DNA of 19,794 nt. Source: Humimonas sp964465015 (GTDB lineage Bacteria > Gemmatimonadota > Gemmatimonadetes > Palauibacterales > Palauibacteraceae). Both the position numbers and the translations under genes were made by a program. Of the stretch, positions 7,447 to 14,309 are shown piece by piece. Location of the stretch: NCBI GenBank assembly GCA_964465015.1, contig CAYXHP010000044.1:1-19794 (forward strand), given 5' to 3'. Position 1 is the first letter of the stretch; every line of letters begins with the position of its first letter. The notes beneath the pieces are model-generated. The model was not told where the DNA came from and did no database searches. It saw nothing but the letters and a program-made list of their open reading frames with translations.

Positions 7447-9153
7447 GTGGACGATTCGGGGCCGGTCGGAGGCGGGCTCCTGGAGAGCCGTCCGATGCTC
7501 GTCACTTATCGCTCGGACGGGCTGGAGCGCCGCAGCCCACCCGCGCGCGTGCTCAGCATCAGCCTCCTCGCCCTTCTCGTGGCGGGGCTGGCCAGCCTCG
7601 TGTGGCCGAGCGCCCTGGACGAGTACGCCGGTTTGGTGTGGGTCCTGGCGCTGGTGCCCGTCTCTCTCCTCGCCTACTACCGCGGCTGGAAGGGGGCGGC
7701 GACCGCCACGGTCTCTGCGATGGTGGTCTACATCCTCATCCAGGTCGTGGTCATCCGCCTCATGGGCCGCGAGGTGGACTGGCGGCTGTTCGCGGTCGTG
7801 ACCGTCCTCCTCATCGCCGTCACGTTCACGGCCGGCGGGGTGATCGAGCTCCTCCACCGCGAGCGCCGCCAGGCTCTGCGACTGGCACACCAGGACCCGC
7901 TCACGGGCCTGGCCAACCGCCGTCTGCTGCGCCTGGAGGTGGACCGGGCCATGTCGCTGGCCGACCGCCAGGACAGTCGGGCCGCCATGATCTACGTGGA
8001 CCTGGGGCGGTTCAAGCGCGTCAACGACACCTTGGGACACCACGTCGGAGACGAGGTCCTGACCCAGGTCGCCGAGCGCCTGCGTCGCTCCATCCGGGCT
8101 TGCGACACCGCCGCCCGCGTGGGTGGCGACGAGTTCGGGGTGCTCCTGCTCGACATCCGCACCGTCGGGGATGCGCACGCCGCCGCGCGTCGCATCGGGC
8201 GCTCCTTCCGCGAGCCATTCGTGGCCGAGGAGCACGAGATCGAGCTCACCGCCCGGCTCGGCGTGGCCGTGTACCCGGATCACGCCCGGGACTTCGATGA
8301 GCTCCTCACCAACGCCGACCACGCCATGTATCGCCTCGAGGCGGGCTCGGACACCGAGGTGTCGTTCTTCCACGCCGCGGCTCCCATCGGAGACCTGGGA
8401 CTGCAGCCGGTCGGGGACGACGAGCTCCGGTCCGCGCTGCAGGCCGAGACGCTGCAGCTGAGCGTACAGCCCATCTATCGGGTGCGGGACCGCAGCCTGA
8501 CCGGCGCCGAGGCCCTGGCGAGCTGGGTACCGCAGGAGAGCGGGATCCAGCGGCTGGCGAGTTCGCTCGATCCGGACGAGCACCCCGTGCTCGCCAGCCG
8601 GCTGGACCTGTGGGCCATCCGTTCCTCGCTCCTGCGCATGCGCAAGCGGGTGGTGGATGGGACGGAGGCCGGCCCGGCGTGGCTGGCCTGCGAGGTCTCC
8701 TCCGCCTCCCTGGAGGATCCGACGTTGCCGGGACAGGTCGAGACGCTGCTCCGGGATACGGAGGGGGACCCGGGGAGCCTCGTGCTGCAGGTGAGCGAGC
8801 GGACCGTGATGGAGGACCCGCGGTCGGCGGTGGGGGCGCTGGACGCCCTCCGGTCCCTGGGCGTCAAGGTGGCCATCTCGGACTTCGGGACCGGCCACGC
8901 TTCGCTGGCCTACCTGGAGCGCTTCCCGGCCGACTTCCTGAAGCTGGACCGGGTGTTTCTGGTCCGCGTCGGACGGGACCGCCACCAGGAGCGGCTGGTG
9001 GCCGGGATGATCGCGCTGGGCCAGAGCCTGGGCCTCACCATCGTGGCCAAGGGGGTCGAGCGCCCCGAGCAACTCGAGTGGCTGACCGGCACGTCGTGCG
9101 ACCTGGCGCAGGGCGGCGTGTTCGCCGACCGGGGGATGGACCCGGCTGCCTGA
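7447..9153 (+). CDS. Membrane GGDEF-EAL protein; diguanylate cyclase half intact, EAL half degenerate
   Basis: GTG 7447 is chosen because AGGAGG (7434-7439) lies seven bases upstream; GTG 7441 and ATG 7495 are alternatives. The product of 568 aa has four membrane helices (about residues 33-53, 61-77, 83-105 and 112-134) and then a GGDEF domain. That domain has RVGGDEF at 226-230, the metal-binding Asp in YVDLGRFKRVND (about 185), and an RACD inhibitory I-site five residues before GGDEF. It should therefore make c-di-GMP with product feedback. The C-terminal EAL domain keeps EAL (355-357), the Lys in FLKLD (about 499) and a late Gln (about 555). It has replaced other catalytic positions: Asn of VNLS by Glu (416), Glu of ExTE by Gln (448), the first Asp of DDFGTG by Ser (478) and Glu of AEGVE by Lys (535). 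Phosphodiesterase activity is unlikely; a c-di-GMP-binding or regulatory role is inferred. Confidence 0.92.
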   Translation: MDDSGPVGGGLLESRPMLVTYRSDGLERRSPPARVLSISLLALLVAGLASLVWPSALDEYAGLVWVLALVPVSLLAYYRGWKGAATATVSAMVVYILIQVVVIRLMGREVDWRLFAVVTVLLIAVTFTAGGVIELLHRERRQALRLAHQDPLTGLANRRLLRLEVDRAMSLADRQDSRAAMIYVDLGRFKRVNDTLGHHVGDEVLTQVAERLRRSIRACDTAARVGGDEFGVLLLDIRTVGDAHAAARRIGRSFREPFVAEEHEIELTARLGVAVYPDHARDFDELLTNADHAMYRLEAGSDTEVSFFHAAAPIGDLGLQPVGDDELRSALQAETLQLSVQPIYRVRDRSLTGAEALASWVPQESGIQRLASSLDPDEHPVLASRLDLWAIRSSLLRMRKRVVDGTEAGPAWLACEVSSASLEDPTLPGQVETLLRDTEGDPGSLVLQVSERTVMEDPRSAVGALDALRSLGVKVAISDFGTGHASLAYLERFPADFLKLDRVFLVRVGRDRHQERLVAGMIALGQSLGLTIVAKGVERPEQLEWLTGTSCDLAQGGVFADRGMDPAA

Positions 9154-10327
9154 GACCGCGGGGTCGGCGGCCGGACCGGCCACGGTCCTCCTCGCCGGCC
9201 TCGGACACGTGGGCCGGGCGGTCCTGGAGCATCTCGCCGCCGGCACGTGGCCGGCGAGGGTGGTGGCCTGCCGCCGAGACGAGCGCCGCGGCGCCGAGGC
9301 GTGCCGGCTGGCGCGGGTCGTGGCCGCAGCGGCGGGAACGACGGGCCCGGATCTCGAGTTCGCGCCCCTGGATCTGGCAGACGCGGATATGGTGGCCGGG
9401 CTCCTCGCCCGCGTTCGACCCTCCCTCGTGATCCTGACGGCGAGCCTGCAGACCTGGTGGCTCGCCTCGCTCCTCCCGTCCGAGGCCGCCCGACCTCTCC
9501 GCGGCATCGGGTTCGGCGCCTGGCTTCCGCTCCACCTACCGGTGCTGCTGTCGGCCATGCGCTCCCTCTCAGCGGCGCGGTACGAGGGCCCGGTGCTCTC
9601 GGCCCCGTTCCCCGACGTCACCGGGCCCGTCCTGGACCGGATCGGGCTGGCGCCCACGTGTGGGGTAGGGAACGTGGCCGAGGTGGTCCCCAAGCTCCGG
9701 CTCCTGGCGGCGGCGCGGCTCCGCACCGACCCTGCCCGGGTGGAGGTGACCCTGGTGGCCCACCACGCGCTCCTCGCCGGCGCGTTTCGCCCGGCCGACG
9801 CACCGGCCCGGGAGCCGCTCCCGCCCCATTTCCTCCGCATTCGGGTCGATGGTGAAGACGTGACCGAAGCCGTGGACGCGGAGGGGCTCCTGGTGGAACC
9901 GTGGTCCCTGCCCGGGGGCGGCGCGTGGGCGTCCCTCACGGCGGCGTGCACGGTCCGTTTGGCGCGCGCCCTCCTCGCCCCGCGGGAGACGCGGCTTCAC
10001 GCCCCCTCGCCCGGCGGGCTCCCGGGGGGCTACCCGGTGCTCGTGGGCGGGGGGAGCGTGCGTCCCGAGCCCATCGACGGCCTCTCCTTCGAGGAGGCGA
10101 TCCGCCTCAACGAGCGCTCGCACCCCTTCGACGGCATCGAGCGCATCGAGCCCGACGGGACGGCCGTGTTCACCGGCCGCGTGTGCGAGGCGATGCGGGA
10201 CACGCTCGGCTTCGACTGTCCGCGCCTGGCTCCGTCGGAGGCGGCCGGGCGCGGCGAGGAGCTCCGCGAGCGCTTCGAGCGCTACGCGGCGGGGCACGGC
10301 GTGGACCTGAGCGCGGCCCGGATCTGA
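9146..10327 (+). CDS. Rossmann-fold NAD(P)-binding protein of unknown function, probable CTG start
   Basis: I do not recognise a named family. The N-terminus shows a classic dinucleotide-binding element, VLLAGLGHVGRAVLEHL, then RVVACRRDE at the next strand and LEFAPLDLADADMVAGLL, as in saccharopine- or opine-dehydrogenase-like Rossmann domains. The C-terminal half (GLSFEEAIRLNERSHPFDG onward) is unassigned. The first ATG/GTG/TTG in frame is GTG 9209, which would cut away the first glycines of the motif. The frame is open upstream, and the best candidate start is CTG 9146, with GGGGGATGG six bases before it and an 8-base overlap with the GGDEF-EAL gene. That start gives 393 aa, against 372 aa from 9209. 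The SDR gene begins immediately after its TGA, so the three genes are probably co-transcribed. An oxidoreductase activity is inference. Confidence 0.72.
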   Translation: MPETAGSAAGPATVLLAGLGHVGRAVLEHLAAGTWPARVVACRRDERRGAEACRLARVVAAAAGTTGPDLEFAPLDLADADMVAGLLARVRPSLVILTASLQTWWLASLLPSEAARPLRGIGFGAWLPLHLPVLLSAMRSLSAARYEGPVLSAPFPDVTGPVLDRIGLAPTCGVGNVAEVVPKLRLLAAARLRTDPARVEVTLVAHHALLAGAFRPADAPAREPLPPHFLRIRVDGEDVTEAVDAEGLLVEPWSLPGGGAWASLTAACTVRLARALLAPRETRLHAPSPGGLPGGYPVLVGGGSVRPEPIDGLSFEEAIRLNERSHPFDGIERIEPDGTAVFTGRVCEAMRDTLGFDCPRLAPSEAAGRGEELRERFERYAAGHGVDLSAARI

Positions 10328-11080
10328 GTGCGGGGTCTCGCGGGCAAGCGCACCCTGGTCACCGGGGGCGCGAGCGGCATCGGGGCGGCCACGGCCGAGC
10401 GCTTCCTGGAGGAGGGCGCCCTGGTGTGCATCCTGGACCGGGACGCGGACGCGCGGGAGGCGACGCGGGCGCGGCTGCCCCGCCTGGCCGCCTACGTGGT
10501 GGCCGACGTCTCGCGCCCGGGGGAGGTGGAGCGGGCCGTGGCCGCCGCCGAGGAGGCGATGAGCGGCCTCGACGTCCTCGTCAACAACGCCGGGATCAGC
10601 CTCCGGCACCCGTTCCTCGACATCACCCGGGAGGAGTGGGAGCGGGTGCTGGCCGTGAACCTCACCGGCGCCTTCCTGGTGGCCCGCGCGGCGGCCGCGC
10701 GCATGATGGAGGGGGAGGGCGGGGTCATCCTCAACATGGCCTCCACGAACGCCCTGACCGGCTATCCCTTCTACGCCGACTACAACGTCTCCAAGGCCGG
10801 CGTGGTGGCCCTCACCCGGAGCATGGCGCTGGAGCTGGCGCCCAAGGTGCGGGTGGCGGCCGTGGCGCCCGGCTACGTCCTGACCCCCATGCAGCGGGCC
10901 GAGTACACGGACGAGATGCTGGAGGAGGTGAACCGGAAGGTCCCGCTCGGCCGCCACGCCCGGTCCGAAGAGGTGGCGGCGCTGCTCGCCTTCCTGGCCT
11001 CCGAGGAGGCCCCCTTCATCACCGGCCAGGTGGTTGTGATCGACGGGGGCGAGACGGCCGGCGGGCTGGCCAGCCGGTAA
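10328..11080 (+). CDS. Short-chain dehydrogenase/reductase (SDR), 250 aa
   Basis: This is a textbook classical SDR, an NAD(P)-dependent oxidoreductase of about 250 aa. It has the cofactor motif VTGGASGIGAA (11-21), the NNAG motif (86-89) and a complete catalytic tetrad: Asn111, Ser139, Tyr152 and Lys156 within YNVSK. It ends with PGYVLTP and GQVVVIDGG as in FabG-type and sugar or alcohol dehydrogenases. Asp37 of LDRD after the second strand favours NAD over NADP; this is inference from the family rule. The start is GTG 10328, directly abutting the TGA of the Rossmann-type gene, so translation is probably coupled. The two adjacent dinucleotide-binding proteins may act on the same substrate, which cannot be named from sequence. 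Confidence 0.92.
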   Translation: MRGLAGKRTLVTGGASGIGAATAERFLEEGALVCILDRDADAREATRARLPRLAAYVVADVSRPGEVERAVAAAEEAMSGLDVLVNNAGISLRHPFLDITREEWERVLAVNLTGAFLVARAAAARMMEGEGGVILNMASTNALTGYPFYADYNVSKAGVVALTRSMALELAPKVRVAAVAPGYVLTPMQRAEYTDEMLEEVNRKVPLGRHARSEEVAALLAFLASEEAPFITGQVVVIDGGETAGGLASR

Positions 11081-11094
11081 GCGGACGGCCAGGC

Positions 11095-11129
11095 GGTCCG
11101 CCGGGCCGCACCGCATCGCCCGGCGGATC
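11095..11129 (+). terminator. Hairpin after the SDR gene, possible terminator without U-tract
   Basis: TCCGCCGGGC (11097-11106) pairs perfectly with GCCCGGCGGA (11118-11127) across an 11-base loop. One G-U and one G-C pair extend the stem outward. It starts 15 bases past the SDR stop and precedes the tRNA gene. No T-run follows, so it may act with Rho or only protect the 3' end. Confidence 0.5.
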
Positions 11130-11138
11130 CCCGCGGGC

Positions 11139-11144
11139 TACACT
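11139..11144 (+). promoter_or_regulatory. Possible -10 element of the tRNA-Leu promoter
   Basis: TACACT matches the TATAAT consensus at four of six positions and ends 12 bases before the mature tRNA 5' end, where a tRNA -10 box is expected. No clear -35 hexamer is visible upstream, because that stretch is occupied by the SDR hairpin. Confidence 0.3.
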
Positions 11145-11156
11145 TCTCCCACCGGC

Positions 11157-11240
11157 GCCGGGGTGGCGGAACTGGCAGACGCGGGGGACTTAAAATCCCC
11201 TGGGCTTCGGCCCTTGCGGGTTCGATTCCCGCCCCCGGCA
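11157..11240 (+). tRNA. tRNA-Leu (anticodon UAA)
   Basis: An 84-base class II tRNA folds completely. Acceptor GCCGGGG (11157-11163) pairs with CCCCGGC (11233-11239), with discriminator A at 11240. The anticodon stem is GGGGA/TCCCC, with loop CTTAAAA carrying TAA at 11191-11193. A long variable arm (TGGGCTTCGGCCC) is typical of Leu. The T-arm is GCGGG-TTCGATT-CCCGC. CCA is not encoded: the discriminator is followed by TGG. Confidence 0.97.
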
Positions 11241-11329
11241 TGGCTCGTGATATGCCGATGCCCTTCTGCTCCGCGTTGGGAATTTTGCTGACCCCAGCGA
11301 CATGGTCCGGTGCCGCCTCGGTGTCGGCG

Positions 11330-11373
11330 ACCGAAACACCCGGTTGGCACCCCGGTTTCGGTGACGGTAACTT
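11330..11373 (+). promoter_or_regulatory. Putative promoter of the Ser/Thr kinase gene with an inverted repeat centred on the -35 box
   Basis: TTGGCA (11344-11349; five of six matches to TTGACA) and TAACTT (11368-11373) are 18 bases apart. Arms ACCGAAAC (11330-11337) and GTTTCGGT (11355-11362) form a perfect 8-bp inverted repeat enclosing the -35 box, as an operator would. Transcription would start near 11380, only a few bases before ATG 11386, and no Shine-Dalgarno sequence is visible. The mRNA may therefore be nearly leaderless. The promoter call is by eye. Confidence 0.45.
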
Positions 11374-11385
11374 TTGGCGCCACCC

Positions 11386-13815
11386 ATGAATAGACCTCCG
11401 CCCCCCCTCGATGCGCGACTGAGCGCGGCCCTCGCCAGCCGCTACCGGATCGAGGGCGAGCTCGGCCAGGGCGGAATGGCGACCGTCTACCTCGCGGAAG
11501 ACCTCAAGCACCATCGCAAGGTCGCCATCAAGGTGATGCGGGAAGATCTCGCGGCCTCGATGGGCGCGGCGCGCTTTCTCCGCGAGATCGAAATCGCCGC
11601 CCGACTCCAGCATCCCAACATTCTCCCCCTGCTCGATTCGGGTGACGCGGACGGCCTGCTGTACTATGTGATGCCGTACGTGGAAGGACGCTCCTTGCGC
11701 GAGCGGATGGAGCGCGAGGGCGAGCTACCGGTTCGAGAGGCGGTCCGGCTGACCGCCGAGGTGGCCGACGCGCTGGCGCACGCTCACGCGCAAGGCGTGG
11801 TGCACCGCGACATCAAGCCCGACAACGTGATGTTGTCCGGACGCCATGCTCTCGTGTCCGATTTCGGCGTGGCCAAGGCGGTGAGCGAGGCGGCGGACCA
11901 CCATACGATCACGACCCTCGGCGTGGCCCTCGGGACTCCCACGTACATGTCGCCGGAGCAGGCGTCGGGCGATGCGCACATCGACCAGCGAAGCGACATC
12001 TGGGCCCTGGGTGAGATGGCGTACGAGCTGCTCACCGGACGTCCCGCCTTCGCGGGAGAGAACGCGCGGCAGATCCTGGCGGCCCACCTGACCGAAGAGC
12101 CCACGCCGCTGCATGCGGTGCGTCCGGCGGTCCCGGCGGCGCTCGATGCCGTGATTCTGCGCTGCCTGGAGAAACGCCCGGCCGACCGGTGGCAGCATGC
12201 GGGCGAGCTCCGGGCCGCGCTCGAGCCATTCGCCACGCCGGCGGGCGGCGTCACGCCGACCGACACCGCCCCGCCGCGTACGATGCCGATGCGAAGGAGC
12301 CGCTGGATCCTCGGCGCCGCCGGCCTGGCCATCGTCCTCGCCGCGCTCGCATGGTGGCGCCTGGCGACCGGCCGCGGCTCGAGCTCGATACGCGCGATCG
12401 CGGTCCTCCCGTTCGACGACGTCGGACACGACACGGCGGACGACTACCTCGCCGACGGGATGGCCAACGACATCCGCGAAGCGCTGATGAAGCTCCCCGA
12501 TCTCACGGTGAAAGCCCGGACCTCCTCCGAGGCCGAGCGTGACAGGCCGATCCGCGAAGCGGGAGCGCGGCTGCATGTCGGGGCCCTGCTCCAGGGCGAG
12601 TTTCATCCATCGGGCGATCACGTCACCGTGACGGTGGACCTGGTGAAGGTGGAGGACGAGTCCGGGCTCTGGAGTCATGACTACGTCCTGCCAGCGGACG
12701 GGAACTTCTCTTCGGCACAGGACTCGATCACCGCGGCGGTCGCCACGGCGTTGCGGCTGCCCGCCCCGAAGGAGCTCCGGGGCTCCGCGGAGCGCCGTGG
12801 AACGAGGGATCAGGCCGCCTACGACCTCTATCTCAGGGGCCAGTACCTCTTCGCCAGGCGCGGTGCCGACAATCTCGAGCGCGCGATCGACGACTTCCAT
12901 CGAGCGATCGCGCGTGATCCGAACTTCGCCCGCGCCTACGCCGGTCTTTCGATGGTCGAGGGCGTTCTCCCCGCGTACCTGGAGGTACATAGTGACTCCA
13001 TCGTGCGGGATGCCGAGAGGATGGCCCACCGCGCCCTGGCGCTCGAGCCCGACCTGGCCGACGGCCACCTGGCGCTCGCGAGCGCGCTGACGGGCGAGCT
13101 TCGACCGGCCGAAGCGCAGGCCGAGTATCGCGCGGCGCTCGCGCTCGACCCGGACAACTCCACCGCCCACCAGTGGTACGCGGACGCACTCGGCGTCCTC
13201 GGCCGACCCGAGGAAGCCATTCGCGAAGGACAGGCGGCCGTCGCCCTCGATCCCCTGTCGGCCGTCGCGTGGAACGACCTGTCCTATGCGTACCTGTGCG
13301 CGGACCGGTTCGCCGAGGCCATTACGGCGGCCCGGCGCGCACTCGAGCTGGATCCGACGTTCATCTACAGCCAGCTCTACCTTGCGATCGCGGAGGCCTT
13401 CGCTGGCCGACCCGACAGCGCCGCCGTCCAGTTCGAGCGGGCCTTCGAGACCGACTCGACCTTCCCCTATGCGCGCGTATTCCGGGTTTGGCGTTTCGCT
13501 CTGGAGTCCCGCTGGGCCGATGCGGAGCGCGAAGCTGCGATCGCCCGGCGCGTCGAGACCGGCGATTCCCGGGCCTACGGTATCGCCGTAGTGCAGCTGG
13601 CTCTGGGCAACAAGCGGGCTGCGCTCGACGCGACCGAGCGCGCCGTTCGGGCTCGCTCGTTCTACGTCGGGCAGGCCAGCCTCGGGTGCGATCCGACCAT
13701 GTCGCTGCTCCGGTCCGAACCGCGCTTCGCCGTCATCGTGAAGGAGGCGGGCCAGGGCATGTGCAGCCACAGGCCGGCGTGGCCGATCCCGCCGCGGCCG
13801 GATGCGGGCCGCTGA
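11386..13815 (+). CDS. Receptor-type Ser/Thr protein kinase with TolB-like and TPR output region, 809 aa
   Basis: Residues about 20-280 are a complete PknB-type kinase domain: glycine loop GELGQGGMATVYLAED, Lys49 in KVAIKVM, catalytic Asp142 in HRDIKPDN, DFG at 159-161, and the substrate-binding loop GTPTYMSPEQ. A Pro/Thr-rich linker leads to a single membrane helix at about 306-326. The following part (IRAIAVLPFDDVG, YLADGMANDIREALMKLP) resembles the TolB-like segment found in bacterial adenylate-cyclase and kinase fusions. It is followed by TPR-like repeats such as AEAQAEYRAALALDPDN and AEAITAARRALELDPTF. The last 25 residues are unusual and Pro-rich. ATG 11386 is chosen because the kinase fold starts soon after; TTG 11374 would add four residues. 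No SD is seen. The output region probably faces the periplasm and senses or scaffolds proteins; this is inference. Confidence 0.93.
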   Translation: MNRPPPPLDARLSAALASRYRIEGELGQGGMATVYLAEDLKHHRKVAIKVMREDLAASMGAARFLREIEIAARLQHPNILPLLDSGDADGLLYYVMPYVEGRSLRERMEREGELPVREAVRLTAEVADALAHAHAQGVVHRDIKPDNVMLSGRHALVSDFGVAKAVSEAADHHTITTLGVALGTPTYMSPEQASGDAHIDQRSDIWALGEMAYELLTGRPAFAGENARQILAAHLTEEPTPLHAVRPAVPAALDAVILRCLEKRPADRWQHAGELRAALEPFATPAGGVTPTDTAPPRTMPMRRSRWILGAAGLAIVLAALAWWRLATGRGSSSIRAIAVLPFDDVGHDTADDYLADGMANDIREALMKLPDLTVKARTSSEAERDRPIREAGARLHVGALLQGEFHPSGDHVTVTVDLVKVEDESGLWSHDYVLPADGNFSSAQDSITAAVATALRLPAPKELRGSAERRGTRDQAAYDLYLRGQYLFARRGADNLERAIDDFHRAIARDPNFARAYAGLSMVEGVLPAYLEVHSDSIVRDAERMAHRALALEPDLADGHLALASALTGELRPAEAQAEYRAALALDPDNSTAHQWYADALGVLGRPEEAIREGQAAVALDPLSAVAWNDLSYAYLCADRFAEAITAARRALELDPTFIYSQLYLAIAEAFAGRPDSAAVQFERAFETDSTFPYARVFRVWRFALESRWADAEREAAIARRVETGDSRAYGIAVVQLALGNKRAALDATERAVRARSFYVGQASLGCDPTMSLLRSEPRFAVIVKEAGQGMCSHRPAWPIPPRPDAGR

Positions 13816-13882
13816 GAGATTCCGCGTGCTTCACCGGACACCCGGCAGGCTCCGAGCCGCTCCACCGGGTGAGGGCCCAGCC

Positions 13883-14309
13883 ATGACCGGCGATGTCGTC
13901 ACGCCTCGTGCCCCGCGTCCCACGGATTTCGCTCTCGACGAACTCGACATCCGCATCGTGGGCGGTGGCGTGGCCGGTCTCGCCCTTGCCGCCCTCCTGC
14001 GGCAGCGCGTCCACGACCCCCTGATCGTCGAGCGCGCCCATGACTCCGAGGAGTGGGGCTACAGGCTCGGCTTCTACCACCTCCGGGTTCACGCGATGGA
14101 GAGCGTACGATTCGCCGCGCCCGACAGATCCCGTGTCGGACCTCCGCGCCGATCCGGCTCGACCGTCGGCGTCTCGGTCCCGGGTATGTCCGATTCGTGG
14201 CGCCCGGAGACCGGCTCGTGCCGGCGGAAGGCCTCCTCGCATCGCGGCCTTCGGGTGACGAGCCGCATGTTCGAGGTTCCGTCGTCCACCCCAATCCCAG
14301 GCGGGGCCC
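13883..14309 (+). pseudogene. Remnant of an FAD-dependent oxidoreductase/monooxygenase, truncated and frame-broken
   Basis: From ATG 13883 the frame reads a clear FAD-binding start: LDIRIVGGGVAGLALAALL, then LIVERAHDSEEWGYRLGFY, as in aromatic-ring monooxygenases and related flavoproteins of about 400 aa. Recognisable sequence stops near 14100, after roughly 70 residues. The frame then continues as Arg/Ser-rich noise and runs antiphase through the histidine kinase gene. A second frame, open from before 14100 to a TGA at 14311-14313, gives more gene-like text (GYVRFVAPGDRLVPAEGLL) and ends in an ATGA overlap with the kinase start. I read this as a deletion plus frameshift in a formerly intact gene. 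An assembly error or a short functional peptide are less likely alternatives. Confidence 0.6.

Noticed and set aside
7249..9951. 900-codon minus-strand open frame opposite the GGDEF-EAL gene
   Set aside because: It spans the antisense of three separate plus-strand genes and the junctions between them, and it has no domain or RBS.
9569..11116. 515-codon minus-strand open frame opposite the Rossmann-type and SDR genes
   Set aside because: The plus-strand SDR motifs are complete. The antisense product is His/Arg/Gly-rich noise.
11157..11240. tRNA-Leu as a phage or island attachment site
   Set aside because: No second copy of the tRNA 3' end and no integrase were seen in the window.
11725..13770. 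681-codon minus-strand open frame opposite the Ser/Thr kinase
   Set aside because: The kinase signature residues are all on the plus strand, and the antisense translation has no family resemblance.
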